Virus record (IMG/VR): IMGVR_UViG_3300044950_000563 | Location: 1 to 34,111 of that record | Reading direction: 5' to 3' (one strand) | From: a virus | DNA: 34,111 nucleotides | Part shown: positions 6,805 to 14,530 of the stretch, piece by piece | How positions within the stretch are numbered: the stretch's first letter is position 1 | Layout of the letters: each line of letters opens with the position of its first letter | Translations under genes and position numbers: made by a program | The notes under the pieces: generated by a model | The model's input: the letters and a program-made list of their open reading frames with translations, nothing else | Database searches by the model: none | What the model was told of the DNA's origin: nothing

Positions 6805-7404
6805 CTAGAAAGGTACGTCGCCTTGTGTACGGTACACTACTTCGTTCTGAGGTGCACCCCATTCCAGTATTCCGGGGCAGACATAATTGGTCAGGGGGAA
6901 GTTCGTATCTGCCGCCAACCCGTACAGGTTCACGGCTGCTCGGTCATAGGCCTTGGCTGCCTCCTCGGCTGTAGCAAACTGCCCTAGGAGTACCCGGCCC
7001 GCCACGGTGGTTATGCGGGCGCGGTATGGCTTCCGCCCTACGTCGTCGGCTAGGTTAGGCGATCTTCTATCCACGCCTGCGAACTTCACAAGCCCCTTGT
7101 CAACTCTGAGGACCGTCGTGTTTGCCCGGTGCGTCGCTAGGTGCATATTTCCACGCCTACAGTTCAGGGTGTCGCCGTCTAGGTGGTTTACCACCATCCC
7201 GGTGGGGGCCTGCATAATCTCCCGATGCAGGTATTTGTTCGTCTTAGTTCCGTCCTCACGCCTATACGACCTGACAGCGTACATTGATCCATCACCGTTG
7301 TAGCGCCATCTGAACTTTCGCACCCATGCTATATCACATTCCGACACATAGGCCACGCGACCCTTGGTCAGATACACTGGGAACCCCGGCTCTTCCTGTG
7401 TCAT
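6805..7404 (-). CDS. HNH homing-type endonuclease with AP2 DNA-binding domain
   Basis: 199 aa. The HNH nuclease core runs from about residue 57 (KYLHREIM) through VVNHLDGDTLNCRRGNMHLAT (residues 71-91), with His60, Asn73-His74 and the downstream Asn81/Asn86 as expected for HNH. An AP2-type DNA-binding domain follows at about residues 107-163 (KFAGVDRR, YRARITTVAGRVLLGQF, AEEAAKAYDRAAVNLYG). This two-domain plan is typical of free-standing phage homing endonucleases. The start overlaps the upstream gene by 4 nt and the downstream gene follows closely, so it is fully embedded in an operon, with no intron or split gene visible. It is probably a selfish mobile gene. Confidence 0.9.
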   Translation of the reverse strand: MTQEEPGFPVYLTKGRVAYVSECDIAWVRKFRWRYNGDGSMYAVRSYRREDGTKTNKYLHREIMQAPTGMVVNHLDGDTLNCRRGNMHLATHRANTTVLRVDKGLVKFAGVDRRSPNLADDVGRKPYRARITTVAGRVLLGQFATAEEAAKAYDRAAVNLYGLAADTNFPLTNYVCPGILEWGAPQNEVVYRTQGDVPF

Positions 7405-7997
7405 AGGGCGGGCGTAGTGTTGACGATCTGTACGCGGCTCAACTTGGTCTGTGCCACCCCCTGATACTCCACGTGATCAAGCACGCTGGCAACGATTGTC
7501 ATCCAGTCGCCTACCGCCCATGCGGTGCCCCCGGAGTAAACCACCTGATGACCCTCGACCGTCTCACCCACGTTTACGAACCCATCCCCACGCGCCGACC
7601 TGTAGGGTACTGACCGCAAGACGTACACTTGAAACTCCCCGCGAAACCCACGCTCAAAGGCGTAGCCGGTGGTCTCGCGGTTTGCCTCGGCTACTACCTC
7701 AGACGTGGACTGTACGAACCTATCCATCATGCTGAGGCCCGCCTCAACCTGCCTAGGGGTAAGCCGACCGTAGTGACCCAGCGCATTGCGGAGTGACCTG
7801 TAGAACTCTGACGACTTGTCGTTCCCTAGGACCGCTTTGATTGACGGGTGTAACGGCTCTTCATTGGCCATGTTTGGGGCGTACTCCCCGAGTATATTCA
7901 ACCAGTTCGACAACTCCTGTACCCGCTCAGCGTAAAGCGCGTCAGGGGTGGGGTCGTCTGGCCATACATGGACTGTCATGGTTGGGTGGCTGGTCAT
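7401..7997 (-). CDS. Hypothetical protein
   Basis: 198 aa. The N-terminal two thirds is helical (ALYAERVQELSNWLNILGEY, SEFYRSLRNALGHYGRLTPRQVEAGLSMMDRFV). The C-terminal third is beta-rich (YVLRSVPYRSARGDGFVNV, HQVVYSGGTAWAVGDWMTIVASV). The helical part resembles small domains found in phage SSB-like or replication-accessory proteins that carry a TPRQ..A...M motif, but I do not assign a function. It is first after the promoter at 8017-8045 and has a clear RBS (AGGAGAAGCAGC). It overlaps the HNH-AP2 gene by 4 nt. Confidence 0.65.
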   Translation of the reverse strand: MTSHPTMTVHVWPDDPTPDALYAERVQELSNWLNILGEYAPNMANEEPLHPSIKAVLGNDKSSEFYRSLRNALGHYGRLTPRQVEAGLSMMDRFVQSTSEVVAEANRETTGYAFERGFRGEFQVYVLRSVPYRSARGDGFVNVGETVEGHQVVYSGGTAWAVGDWMTIVASVLDHVEYQGVAQTKLSRVQIVNTTPAL

Positions 7998-8016
7998 GCT
8001 GCTTCTCCTGCGGGGA

Positions 8017-8045
8017 GTTGTAACCCATACGGGCTACACTTGCAA
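8017..8045 (-). promoter_or_regulatory. Sigma70-type promoter for the 8.0-kb operon
   Basis: On the minus strand, TTGCAA (8045-8040) and TACAAC (8022-8017) are separated by 17 bp. The spacer is almost filled by box B at 8020-8037. It lies immediately downstream of the coiled-coil gene and 20 nt before the next ATG. Confidence 0.75.
8020..8037. promoter_or_regulatory. Box B inverted repeat at the 8.0-kb promoter
   Basis: On the plus strand, GTAACCC-ATAC-GGGCTAC: the most symmetric copy, with 6 of 7 positions paired between arms. One arm shares bases with the -10 hexamer. Confidence 0.75.
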
Positions 8046-8053
8046 GCCCGCTG

Positions 8054-8488
8054 TCACGGGTCGTCCCTAAGAACCTGCTCCAACTCAGCGAGCATATCCG
8101 GCTTGACCATGTCAGGGCGGTGCGCGCCCTTTCCCGCTGCTGACAAGGCGCGTGAGGTGGCCTCCTGTAGCGTGCCCTCCACCATGCGGCCATACAACAC
8201 GTGGCTTGCCGGTCGTCCCTCAGCGGCGCTCACGGCTAGCTTGCGCATGAGGTCTCTCTTTAGCATGGTGAACGAGTTGAAGACTACCCTCAGGACGTCG
8301 GCATGTGACCACGCTGCGGTTCCTACTTTTGTCCGTATGAACTCGGAAAGAGTGCGTGCGTGTGCCTCAGCTTCTTCGCGCTTGGCACGCTCCTCGTGCA
8401 CCATGCGCTCAAGAGAGTTTACGCGGGCACGCAGGCCCATTAGGCCGCCTGACATGTTGCCTTGTTCCGCGTTGTCATTACCCTGCAT
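8054..8488 (-). CDS. Hypothetical coiled-coil protein
   Basis: 144 aa. A heptad-like coiled coil covers about residues 17-52 (LRARVNSLERMVHEERAKREEAEAHARTL). A helical domain (DVLRVVFNSFTMLKRDLMRKL) and a C-terminal acidic helix (MLAELEQVLRDDP) follow. No enzyme motif is visible. It follows the large terminase with an 8-nt gap and has an RBS-like GGAAGGT, so it is probably expressed with the packaging genes, perhaps as a packaging accessory or portal-adjacent protein; that role is inference from position only. Confidence 0.6.
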   Translation of the reverse strand: MQGNDNAEQGNMSGGLMGLRARVNSLERMVHEERAKREEAEAHARTLSEFIRTKVGTAAWSHADVLRVVFNSFTMLKRDLMRKLAVSAAEGRPASHVLYGRMVEGTLQEATSRALSAAGKGAHRPDMVKPDMLAELEQVLRDDP

Positions 8489-8496
8489 CTGTCGCG

Positions 8497-10422
8497 CTAC
8501 CTTCCCGGTGGTCTGATGCGATTGCCTTTACCGTCTGTAAAGTAAATCTGGGTTCGGTACAAACGGGAACTGCTAGCAGAGTAGGCCGCACCGGCCAAGG
8601 CGTCTGCTATGTCCTTGCTGCCCTTGGGAGGGTGGTCAACCTTGCCGCTCTTCTCGTCACGGTCCAACTGTACCAATTCAAGCGTGAGCACATCGTTGTC
8701 TGGGTAGTCAAGACGGTCCTGATATAGAGCACGTTTGACCATTTGGTATGCCTCGTCCGACCGATCCATTGACACAACTTCGGACCTTATACCTATCTTG
8801 CGCAAGGCCTGCACACTCTCGGCTGAGTTGAAGCCGTCGTAGCTGACCATGTATATGGGGACGCCGTGTTGCGCCTGTAGCTGTACTACCCAGTTACGAA
8901 CCTCGGCAATGTCCAATTCCTTGGCCTGCGACGGCTGGATGCTGACGGCCAGTTCAACCACATAGTAGGGAACGCGTTCAAACACGCCCGCCTCAAGTTC
9001 GACCTCGACCATCTTGTCAACGCGAAGCATGACAATACCGCACCGGTCCTTTGACTTCGACAAGTCGATATGTACGAAGCGCGGGGTGGTTATGTCTGCG
9101 TCCAACAGGTCTGGATTGATCACCGGCATACCATGCTCGGCTAAGTCCACGTTAGCCCGGCGCACCGGGTTCGCGTTGCCCCCCTCGCGCCATCTGGTAA
9201 CGGCCTCAATTATCTTGTGGCGCTGCGTTATGAATGGTGACAGGTTCACCGTGCTGATGCCACATACGTCACGCAATGCGTCCTCTGGTCTGTGTGTGAA
9301 CTCATAGCGGTAGTTCTCCGGTACGCTCTCCACCACCCCGTTCTCGGGGTAGTGGATACCGGGCAACTCGTCGTCCTTCAGTATCCGGGTCGCATATGTC
9401 GCGGTACCCACGAGCAGGCGGAAGCGCGTCTTGCTGAAGCGGCCCTCGGGCTGCACCTCGTATTGCTTGTGTCGGAAAATCATCACACCGTACTCGCCTG
9501 ACGCACGTACTTCGGCTATGCGCCGGTCAAGAAAATCGTCGTTGTATCTGGTTGACGAGGATAGGATGACCATGCCGGGCACGGGCAGTCTGGCGCTAAA
9601 ACGCGATTTTCTACGTAGCTTCACCGCCCGATAGAATAACTCAGCTTGGTCGTAAGTGCCCTGCCTGCCATCCCCTTTTTGGGCGCGCGAGGACTTGGTC
9701 ACCACTGACATAAAGTTTGCTTCGTCCACATGGCTGGATATGATGGCTTTACCTATGATACCCTGCGTTGTGGCGATGACCGGCTCAACTGCCACCCCGT
9801 TGTCAAACTCAATCACGCTGGTCTTGTCCTTGTTCCACCGTGTGTAGCGCCGGAAGAAAGGCATAGTCCCTATCATCGCGTAGAACGGTTTGAACAGCAC
9901 GTCCATGGTGGTGCCAATGCCGCTTGACGTCATACTGAACACGATAGGGGTGTGTGCGGCTAGGCCGTAGGTACGCTGAGGGTGGGCTAGACACTGCACA
10001 AGGTAAAGCTGGTAGGCCGTGGTTATGTGGGCCTTCGCGGTCTTCCCCGTGCCGGTAGCCCCGCTGTCTATATACTCCGCGACCTGATCGTCAATACCTG
10101 AGAACGGGTCACGGTTCACGGCTATGACGTCGCGCTTGATCTGTGCCCATACGTCCATGTCCACACCGCCAAGAAAGTCTTTGCTTTCAATGAACTCCTC
10201 AATGGACACGGGCACGCGCTTCATGGCCGCGAGGTATTGGAACATGCGGTCGTCGTTGTTCTCGAACAAGCTGGTGCATACCGTTGACCAAACCTCGTGC
10301 ACACGTGTCTTCCCGTGCGTGGACATGATCCTAAGCTGTTTCTCCGCGATGCGCTTCATTGCGTCAAGGCGCGTTAATCGTTCCTGAGCAAGCCTGCCTA
10401 TGATATCCAGATCAACTCCCAT
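8497..10422 (-). CDS. terL: Terminase large subunit
   Basis: A 641-aa protein, the usual size for TerL. The ATPase has Walker A GATGTGKT (residues 121-128) and a Walker-B-like ending in HVDEAN (residues 231-236), followed by LSSSTRYND as the coupling motif. The C-terminal RNase-H-like nuclease carries HIDLSKSKDRCG (Asp453), VSYDGFNS (Asp529) and GSKDIADALA (Asp604/607), the acidic triad that cuts the packaged concatemer. It acts at the capsid portal with the small subunit encoded just upstream; the stop and start overlap as TGATG. The ATG at 10422 is preferred to the GTG at 10425. No deviation from a functional enzyme is seen. Confidence 0.93.
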   Translation of the reverse strand: MGVDLDIIGRLAQERLTRLDAMKRIAEKQLRIMSTHGKTRVHEVWSTVCTSLFENNDDRMFQYLAAMKRVPVSIEEFIESKDFLGGVDMDVWAQIKRDVIAVNRDPFSGIDDQVAEYIDSGATGTGKTAKAHITTAYQLYLVQCLAHPQRTYGLAAHTPIVFSMTSSGIGTTMDVLFKPFYAMIGTMPFFRRYTRWNKDKTSVIEFDNGVAVEPVIATTQGIIGKAIISSHVDEANFMSVVTKSSRAQKGDGRQGTYDQAELFYRAVKLRRKSRFSARLPVPGMVILSSSTRYNDDFLDRRIAEVRASGEYGVMIFRHKQYEVQPEGRFSKTRFRLLVGTATYATRILKDDELPGIHYPENGVVESVPENYRYEFTHRPEDALRDVCGISTVNLSPFITQRHKIIEAVTRWREGGNANPVRRANVDLAEHGMPVINPDLLDADITTPRFVHIDLSKSKDRCGIVMLRVDKMVEVELEAGVFERVPYYVVELAVSIQPSQAKELDIAEVRNWVVQLQAQHGVPIYMVSYDGFNSAESVQALRKIGIRSEVVSMDRSDEAYQMVKRALYQDRLDYPDNDVLTLELVQLDRDEKSGKVDHPPKGSKDIADALAGAAYSASSSRLYRTQIYFTDGKGNRIRPPGR

Positions 10423-11267
10423 CACAACACCTGCGTCAGGTCTTCTATGCTGAGCCTGCTAGAGGTTAGCTGCCCGGTTTGTGCCATGTAGTCGATTTCT
10501 TCCTTGTGTAGTTCTGGGTCCATGATTGCTGCCATAGCCTGACGTAGTATGCCCATATCGTCGTCAACAGTCTCGTCGTCTACTTTAGGGTTCAGGCGCA
10601 CGCTATCATAGAAGCCCGCACGGGTAAGGAAGTCATGCTTGTGGCGCTCTGCCACCATGGCAAGGGCAAGGTAGCGCGCCCGGTCAACGTGTTGCTGGTT
10701 GACTGTCAAGCCGTCTGCATTGCGCAACGCCGTTCCGCGTATCTCGTCATAGAAGGCCATGGTCTTCCCGGCTAACAGCCCCATGTCGATACTGCCCGCC
10801 TCTTTGCTCAAGCGTCCGAACAGTTCCTTGCGCAGGGTGTATGCCTCTTGCGGGGTAAGGTCCAGAGCAGACGCCACTTGAGCCATGTTCGCTTGGCGTA
10901 GAAGCAGGCGGTGCATAAGGCGAAGCTGGTGCTCTTTGCGGTAGGCGTTCTCCGCGTCTATGCGATAGCTTGACGTGTACCCGTCAACGGCTATGGACGC
11001 GAACGCACCGGGTGCGGCGGCGTGGTCTATGGCCGGGTTACCATGGGGTGGGGGTGCGTGGTCGGTGTAAGCGAAGTCAATGGTGACACGGGTACCTGTA
11101 TACCGTTCTATCAGGTCGTCAACCGTGTGTGCTGGCACTGCCTCGGTAAACTGGGAAACGGCCTCGGTCAGGACCTCGTCACGGATTGGCGCAACCTTGC
11201 GTGGGGTGGTTATCGCGATGCCACCGGTAGCGCGTTGACGCTTTCTAACTTTTACGTCCTCGGCCAT
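10422..11267 (-). CDS. terS: Probable terminase small subunit
   Basis: 281 aa. A helix-turn-helix-like stretch lies near the middle (RLMHRLLLRQANMAQVASAL, then DLTPQEAYTLRKELFGRL), consistent with DNA recognition by TerS. Helical oligomerisation-type segments follow (YLALAMVAERHKHDFLTRAGFYD) and then an acidic stretch (DDETVDDDMG) before a C-terminal tail. The basic N-terminus (KVRKRQRATGG) is also typical. Identity is supported mainly by its position directly before terL with a TGATG overlap. The RBS GAGGGCGGAT lies before the ATG, just after a terminator hairpin that separates it from the upstream unit. A box A repeat (11005-11015) lies within the gene. Confidence 0.7.
   Translation of the reverse strand: MAEDVKVRKRQRATGGIAITTPRKVAPIRDEVLTEAVSQFTEAVPAHTVDDLIERYTGTRVTIDFAYTDHAPPPHGNPAIDHAAAPGAFASIAVDGYTSSYRIDAENAYRKEHQLRLMHRLLLRQANMAQVASALDLTPQEAYTLRKELFGRLSKEAGSIDMGLLAGKTMAFYDEIRGTALRNADGLTVNQQHVDRARYLALAMVAERHKHDFLTRAGFYDSVRLNPKVDDETVDDDMGILRQAMAAIMDPELHKEEIDYMAQTGQLTSSRLSIEDLTQVL
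11005..11015. promoter_or_regulatory. Box A inverted repeat, intragenic
   Basis: GCACCGGGTGC, full 13-bp form at 11004-11016, inside the small terminase gene, encoding APGA. Confidence 0.65.
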
Positions 11268-11293
11268 ATCCGCCCTCTGAGAATATCATTCGG

Positions 11294-11320
11294 GTTGTGA
11301 AAGGCCCCCGTCAGGGGGCC
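11294..11320 (-). terminator. Intrinsic terminator after the repeat-rich protein gene
   Basis: The minus strand reads GGCCCCC-TGAC-GGGGGCC, a perfect 7-bp GC stem with a 4-nt loop, followed by TTTCACAA. The U tract is short, so termination may be partial. It lies between the 392-aa gene and the terminase genes. Confidence 0.7.
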
Positions 11321-11348
11321 TAGCACTTAGCGCGTGGGTTGCCGCGTA

Positions 11349-12527
11349 TCAGGCTGCGCGGGCTTTGGCTGCGCGGGTCTTTGCCGGTGCGGCCACGGTC
11401 TCGGCCACCTCGGGCTGCTCTTGTTCGTCGCCTTCAAGCTTCAAGGTCAGGCCGTAGCGGGCGTTCAAGGTGTCGATGGCCATTTCCACCGGCACGTCCT
11501 GCTCCTGCGACTGCATCCAATCGTTCATGGCATAGAACAACGCCTCGGCCATGTTATCGACCTCATAGGTTGTCTGTGCCTGCGCCACCGCCTTCGAGAA
11601 GGCTTCGCCCTGATCCGCAAACATTTTGAAGCCGGGGAACTTCGTGAACTTCGTGGCGTTGGCGTCAGTGGGGCTGGCCTTGCCAACGCGGGCGGCCTTC
11701 ATGTCGTCAACCAGTTCGTCACGGGTCATGCGCTTGGCTTTGGCCAACAGAGCCGTCTTGTTCTCTGCGGTGATGTTCCCGAGCAGCGCCCGCAACTTCG
11801 TCCATCCGATGCCTTCGATCTGTTTCAACGTCACACCGGCGTCGGTCAGTTCGGCGTACAGGCGCATATAGTACTGGCCAGTCCGTTCCTTGATGCTCAA
11901 CTCAGCCTCAAGGTAGGCGGGCATGTCCGCATACCCTGCGTGCTTGAAGGCCGCGTTGTCGCGGATGAAGCACAAGAGGCCACCCAAAGAAAACACGGTC
12001 TGCTCTTCCTGCTCGCGCAAGCCATTCAGCGTCTCGGCTACGCGCTTTGCATTGGACAGCGCGTCTTCAGCCGTGCCCACCATATCGCGGATGGTTTCAA
12101 TCAGCACAAGCGTCTTCGCAGGTTCTGCGGCCTTGGCCGGTGCGACTTTGGCCGGTTCTGCGGCTTTGGCCGGTGCGACTGCCTTGGGTGCAGCGGCTTT
12201 GGGTGCCTTGGGTGCGGTCTTGGCGGGCAGAGTTGCGACCGGTGCGGCTGCCTTTGCAGGCTCAGCGGCTTTGGCCGGTTCTGCCGCGCGGGCACGGGAG
12301 CGTTTGGGGGCCTCTTCAGCAACGACCTCAGCGATTTCTTCGAGTTCCTCAAGGAACACGTTGTCGGCGCGGGTGGGGTCTGCCACCGAGCGGACGTTGT
12401 AGCTGTCGTCTTCCTCGACGTAGCCCAACACTTCCACTTCTTCCCCAGCGGTCAAGATCGGTTCTTGGTCCGTGGCCAGTTCGCCGTAGTTGGTGAAGCG
12501 GGCTTTGCCGCCAACAGTGATCGCCAT
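11349..12527 (-). CDS. Repeat-rich protein of unknown function
   Basis: 392 aa. The N-terminal 60 residues look like a small beta barrel (GGKARFTNYGELA, GEEVEVLGYVEEDDSYNVRSV), a pattern seen in phage proteins adjoining replication genes. Residues about 80-135 form a low-complexity linker of AEPAKAA/APKA repeats that recur at the DNA level (about 12110-12300). The central helical region has FSLGGLLCFIRDNAAFKHAGYA, ELSIKERTGQYYMRLY and IEGIGWTKLRALLG, an arrangement reminiscent of HTH-containing DNA-binding proteins of the DUF3102/KfrA style, though I cannot confirm this. The C-terminus is acidic and then Ala/Lys-rich (AKTRAAKARAA). It has its own promoter, a strong RBS (AGGAGACTGAC) and a terminator, so it is a separate, perhaps highly expressed, unit. 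Confidence 0.75.
   Translation of the reverse strand: MAITVGGKARFTNYGELATDQEPILTAGEEVEVLGYVEEDDSYNVRSVADPTRADNVFLEELEEIAEVVAEEAPKRSRARAAEPAKAAEPAKAAAPVATLPAKTAPKAPKAAAPKAVAPAKAAEPAKVAPAKAAEPAKTLVLIETIRDMVGTAEDALSNAKRVAETLNGLREQEEQTVFSLGGLLCFIRDNAAFKHAGYADMPAYLEAELSIKERTGQYYMRLYAELTDAGVTLKQIEGIGWTKLRALLGNITAENKTALLAKAKRMTRDELVDDMKAARVGKASPTDANATKFTKFPGFKMFADQGEAFSKAVAQAQTTYEVDNMAEALFYAMNDWMQSQEQDVPVEMAIDTLNARYGLTLKLEGDEQEQPEVAETVAAPAKTRAAKARAA
12110..12300. repeat. Imperfect direct repeats encoding Ala-Lys-Pro linker
   Basis: Repeated GGCCGGTGCGACTT/GGCCGGTTCTGCGGC units on the plus strand correspond to AKVAPAKAAEPAK-type repeats in the protein on the minus strand. Copies near 12135, 12163 and 12270 are nearly identical over 15-20 nt. 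Confidence 0.7.
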
Positions 12528-12589
12528 GTCAGTCTCCTATGGGTTGGCGTTCTCGCATATTCGCGCGTCATGCGCCTTGCTGCGTTACC

Positions 12590-12619
12590 CTTATATGGCG
12601 CACCGGGTGCGGCGTGCAA
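12590..12619 (-). promoter_or_regulatory. Promoter with box A in the spacer
   Basis: On the minus strand, TTGCAC (12619-12614) and TATAAG (12595-12590) are separated by 18 bp, and box A (12600-12610) fills the spacer. The transcript would begin near 12583, before the RBS and ATG at 12527. No box B is recognisable here. Confidence 0.65.
12600..12610. promoter_or_regulatory. Box A inverted repeat in a promoter spacer
   Basis: GCACCGGGTGC with the full 13-bp form at 12599-12611, located between the -35 and -10 hexamers of the promoter for the 392-aa protein, the placement expected for a repressor operator. Confidence 0.75.
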
Positions 12620-12638
12620 GAGGATTTTGCGACCTGAT

Positions 12639-13232
12639 CTAAAATTTATGCACCGGGGTGCGCTTGCGAATACCCGATGCCCGGTCTGGGCGTGGGAACG
12701 GCATAGGAAACGCCGGAAGTATCTTTGCCATTGCCAAGGTTTTCGTCTTGTCAAGAGGGGTCTTGAACCACCACGCGCGGGCCGTGTCTGCGAGGTGCAA
12801 CACATCTGCCTCGTTGTCGTCTATGCCTCTTACACCGAATTGCTCGCAAGCCCGTCGCACCATTTCAGGCTTCTCCGCTGCACCGCTACCCGTGGCGAAT
12901 TGCTTTAGCGTCTTGGGCGGGACTATGAGGGCTATGCAGCCCCGGTGACGCAGAAGGGCTAGCTTCACTGCCCCGGTGTACTCGGCTATGTCATACTTCC
13001 TGCCGAGGGTGCCCATGGCGTACCCCTCTATCGCCACAATGAACCGCGTGCCGGGGCGGCTATCCACCTCGTGCATCACGCTCTTTTCAAGGGTGTCAAC
13101 GCGGTTGCTGCCTTTGAGGGTACCCACTTCGGGAACGAAGTAGTCAACCACTGTGCGGTCTGGTGTGATAAGCGCTACACCTGTAGCCCGCAATGACAGG
13201 TCAAGCCCTAGGAACAGCACGGGCGCGGTCAT
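12639..13232 (-). CDS. ruvC: RuvC-like Holliday junction resolvase
   Basis: 197 aa, close to the usual RuvC length. The RNase-H-like acidic residues are in place: GLDLSLRATGVAL (Asp11), VAIEGYAMG (Glu69) and IDDNEADVLHLADTA (Asp138/139, Asp143), the normal spacing for RuvC. TGAVKLALLRHRGCIALIVPP and KPEMVRRACEQFG are also family-like. The enzyme would resolve four-way junctions before packaging. Its start overlaps the Fe-S nuclease gene by 4 nt, making it the last gene of the recombination operon. The C-terminal RTPVHK is encoded by a box-A-like variant at 12650-12661. Confidence 0.88.
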   Translation of the reverse strand: MTAPVLFLGLDLSLRATGVALITPDRTVVDYFVPEVGTLKGSNRVDTLEKSVMHEVDSRPGTRFIVAIEGYAMGTLGRKYDIAEYTGAVKLALLRHRGCIALIVPPKTLKQFATGSGAAEKPEMVRRACEQFGVRGIDDNEADVLHLADTARAWWFKTPLDKTKTLAMAKILPAFPMPFPRPDRASGIRKRTPVHKF

Positions 13233-14161
13233 CGTGTGGCCACGCACTCTGCCCACACCGGGCACGACTTCTTGAAGACGTCTTGGTTTGCGATACACGC
13301 TGCGCACTTGGCGGGCACGGTGTTGCTTGCACGGGCTTCAGCGTAAGTCTTGGCTATAGCCCTCCCGGCCTGCACGTCTGCGGTCACTTGGGCCATGAGT
13401 GTGTCGGTGGGGGTGAATGCCTTGTACCACTTGCGCATGTCAAAGTCCTTGAGGACGTACAGGATCACGGGCTTATCGTGCATAGGAAGACCGTTGCGTC
13501 TGCCTAGGTGTACGTAGTGTGACGCCTGCTCAACGTGCTTTGGCATGGGCGCTGAAATGGTATCAAACCCGGCTGCGTTTGGGGTGGTCTTCGCCTTGAT
13601 GGATTTGATTTCAAGCGCGGTGTAATGCGTGCCCTGCTTCAGGTACATATCGGCGTTCCCTACCAGCAAACGGTCGTCGTCGTGCATGGCGAGTTCTGCG
13701 TAACGGTCAGGCTTAGTGCCGCACCGGGTGCAGCTTGGTGCCGATGGGGAGTAGTGACCACGAACCACGGTCGTCTTACACCGGCACTCCCAGTTCCCGT
13801 AGGCGTCTGCCTTGACCTTCTCGTTCAGTAACAAGGTCTCCCGCACATGCCGCTCAGCCGCCCGGCCATACGCCCACACTAGGCGCATGTTACCATAGGG
13901 AACCTCGTCAAAGGACACACCCTCTTCACGCATTGACTGCGCTAGGTAATGCAAGCGGGCGCACGGGTTCGCGTTTATCACGCCCGACACGTGCAACAGG
14001 TCATCACCTGTTCGGCGCGGCTCTCTCCGTCTGTCCCCCGCATACAGCACTTTCAAGAACTGTTCTTGGTCTGGGCCGGTGGCCGGGGTGGTGGGCTGGA
14101 CGTCGCGCCGCCTAACCCTTATCGCGTTCTCTCTCAAGACCTGCATTGCTGGTATGGGCAT
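13229..14161 (-). CDS. Cas4/RecB-like PD-(D/E)XK nuclease with probable Fe-S cluster
   Basis: 310 aa. The nuclease core has VGNADMYL (Asp171), TALEIKSIKA (Glu184-x-Lys186) and EQASHYVHL (Gln212), the RecB/Cas4 motif order. Five cysteines sit where Fe-S nucleases keep theirs: Cys67 before the core (NPCARLHYL) and Cys286, 289, 300 and 306 at the C-terminus. A separate ECRC...CTRC set (Cys126, 128, 144, 147) looks like an inserted zinc knuckle. The ATG at 14161 has a good RBS (GGAAGGTGGCAG) and overlaps the upstream gene by 50 nt. The likely role is 5'-3' end resection feeding RecA-mediated recombination. A box A repeat overlaps the TRC codons. Confidence 0.85.
   Translation of the reverse strand: MPIPAMQVLRENAIRVRRRDVQPTTPATGPDQEQFLKVLYAGDRRREPRRTGDDLLHVSGVINANPCARLHYLAQSMREEGVSFDEVPYGNMRLVWAYGRAAERHVRETLLLNEKVKADAYGNWECRCKTTVVRGHYSPSAPSCTRCGTKPDRYAELAMHDDDRLLVGNADMYLKQGTHYTALEIKSIKAKTTPNAAGFDTISAPMPKHVEQASHYVHLGRRNGLPMHDKPVILYVLKDFDMRKWYKAFTPTDTLMAQVTADVQAGRAIAKTYAEARASNTVPAKCAACIANQDVFKKSCPVWAECVATR
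13721..13731. promoter_or_regulatory. Box A inverted repeat, intragenic
   Basis: GCACCGGGTGC inside the Fe-S nuclease gene; it encodes part of CTRCG, so it also forms half of the zinc-knuckle cysteine pair. One outer base deviates from the 13-bp form. Confidence 0.55.
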
Positions 14162-14528
14162 CTGCCACCTTCCTTATCATTTCTTCAAAGTCGTCTTCTC
14201 TAACGACATACAGGCCCACCAGCCTAGCCCCGTTGGGGTCCAGAAACTCCACGTGCATGGCTGGTATCTCAACGTCGGCTGTCAAGGTGGCTGCGTTGGT
14301 TATCTTCTCAATCATTTCAAGGGTCACAGAGAAGGACTTCTTTCTGGTGCACTTGGCCTCAACACGCAGCACGCCCTTGACCCGTACATCGCCTTTTTCC
14401 GATTTGGACCCTGAGGCGGAAGTGGTGCGGCCCCCTAGTTTCGCAGCTAGGGAGCGTTCTTGCTTCGGTGCCCGACGCTTGCTTGGGTCCGTAACCTTCG
14501 TCCTGTCAGCGCGCTTCACCGGAAGCAT
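14112..14528 (-). CDS. Small PD-(D/E)XK nuclease, Hjc-like resolvase
   Basis: About 138 aa. RSLAAKLGGRTTSASGSKSE, then KGDVRVKGVLRVEAKCTRKKSFSV and MIEKITNAA match small archaeal/phage Holliday-junction-resolvase-like nucleases: Asp47 (GDV) and Glu57-x-Lys59 (VEAK) form the PD-(D/E)XK site. The C-terminal PAMHVEFLDPNGARLVGLYVV is the final strand pair. The ATG at 14528 begins 2 nt after the recA stop; a GTG at 14540 is possible. With RuvC two genes on, the phage would encode two structurally unrelated junction- or branch-acting nucleases, so this one may act on a different substrate. Confidence 0.75.
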   Translation of the reverse strand: MLPVKRADRTKVTDPSKRRAPKQERSLAAKLGGRTTSASGSKSEKGDVRVKGVLRVEAKCTRKKSFSVTLEMIEKITNAATLTADVEIPAMHVEFLDPNGARLVGLYVVREDDFEEMIRKVADAHTSNAGLERERDKG

Positions 14529-14530
14529 GA

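Noticed and set aside
9170-9184. CGCACCGGGTTCGCG in terL as a box A
   Set aside because: One arm carries a T for G mismatch inside the core (GGTTC), so symmetry is broken. Similar near matches at 17646, 22189 and 25079 were also left out.
12650-12661. GCACCGGGGTGC as another box A
   Set aside because: It has one extra central G, so the half-sites are shifted by 1 bp. It was noted as a variant at the end of ruvC but not counted.
11334-12908. Large plus-strand open frame of 524 codons
   Set aside because: It is antisense to the 392-aa repeat-rich gene and ruvC, has a skewed Gly/Cys/Phe/Arg composition, no family motifs and no RBS. It arises from GC-rich codon bias of the opposite strand.
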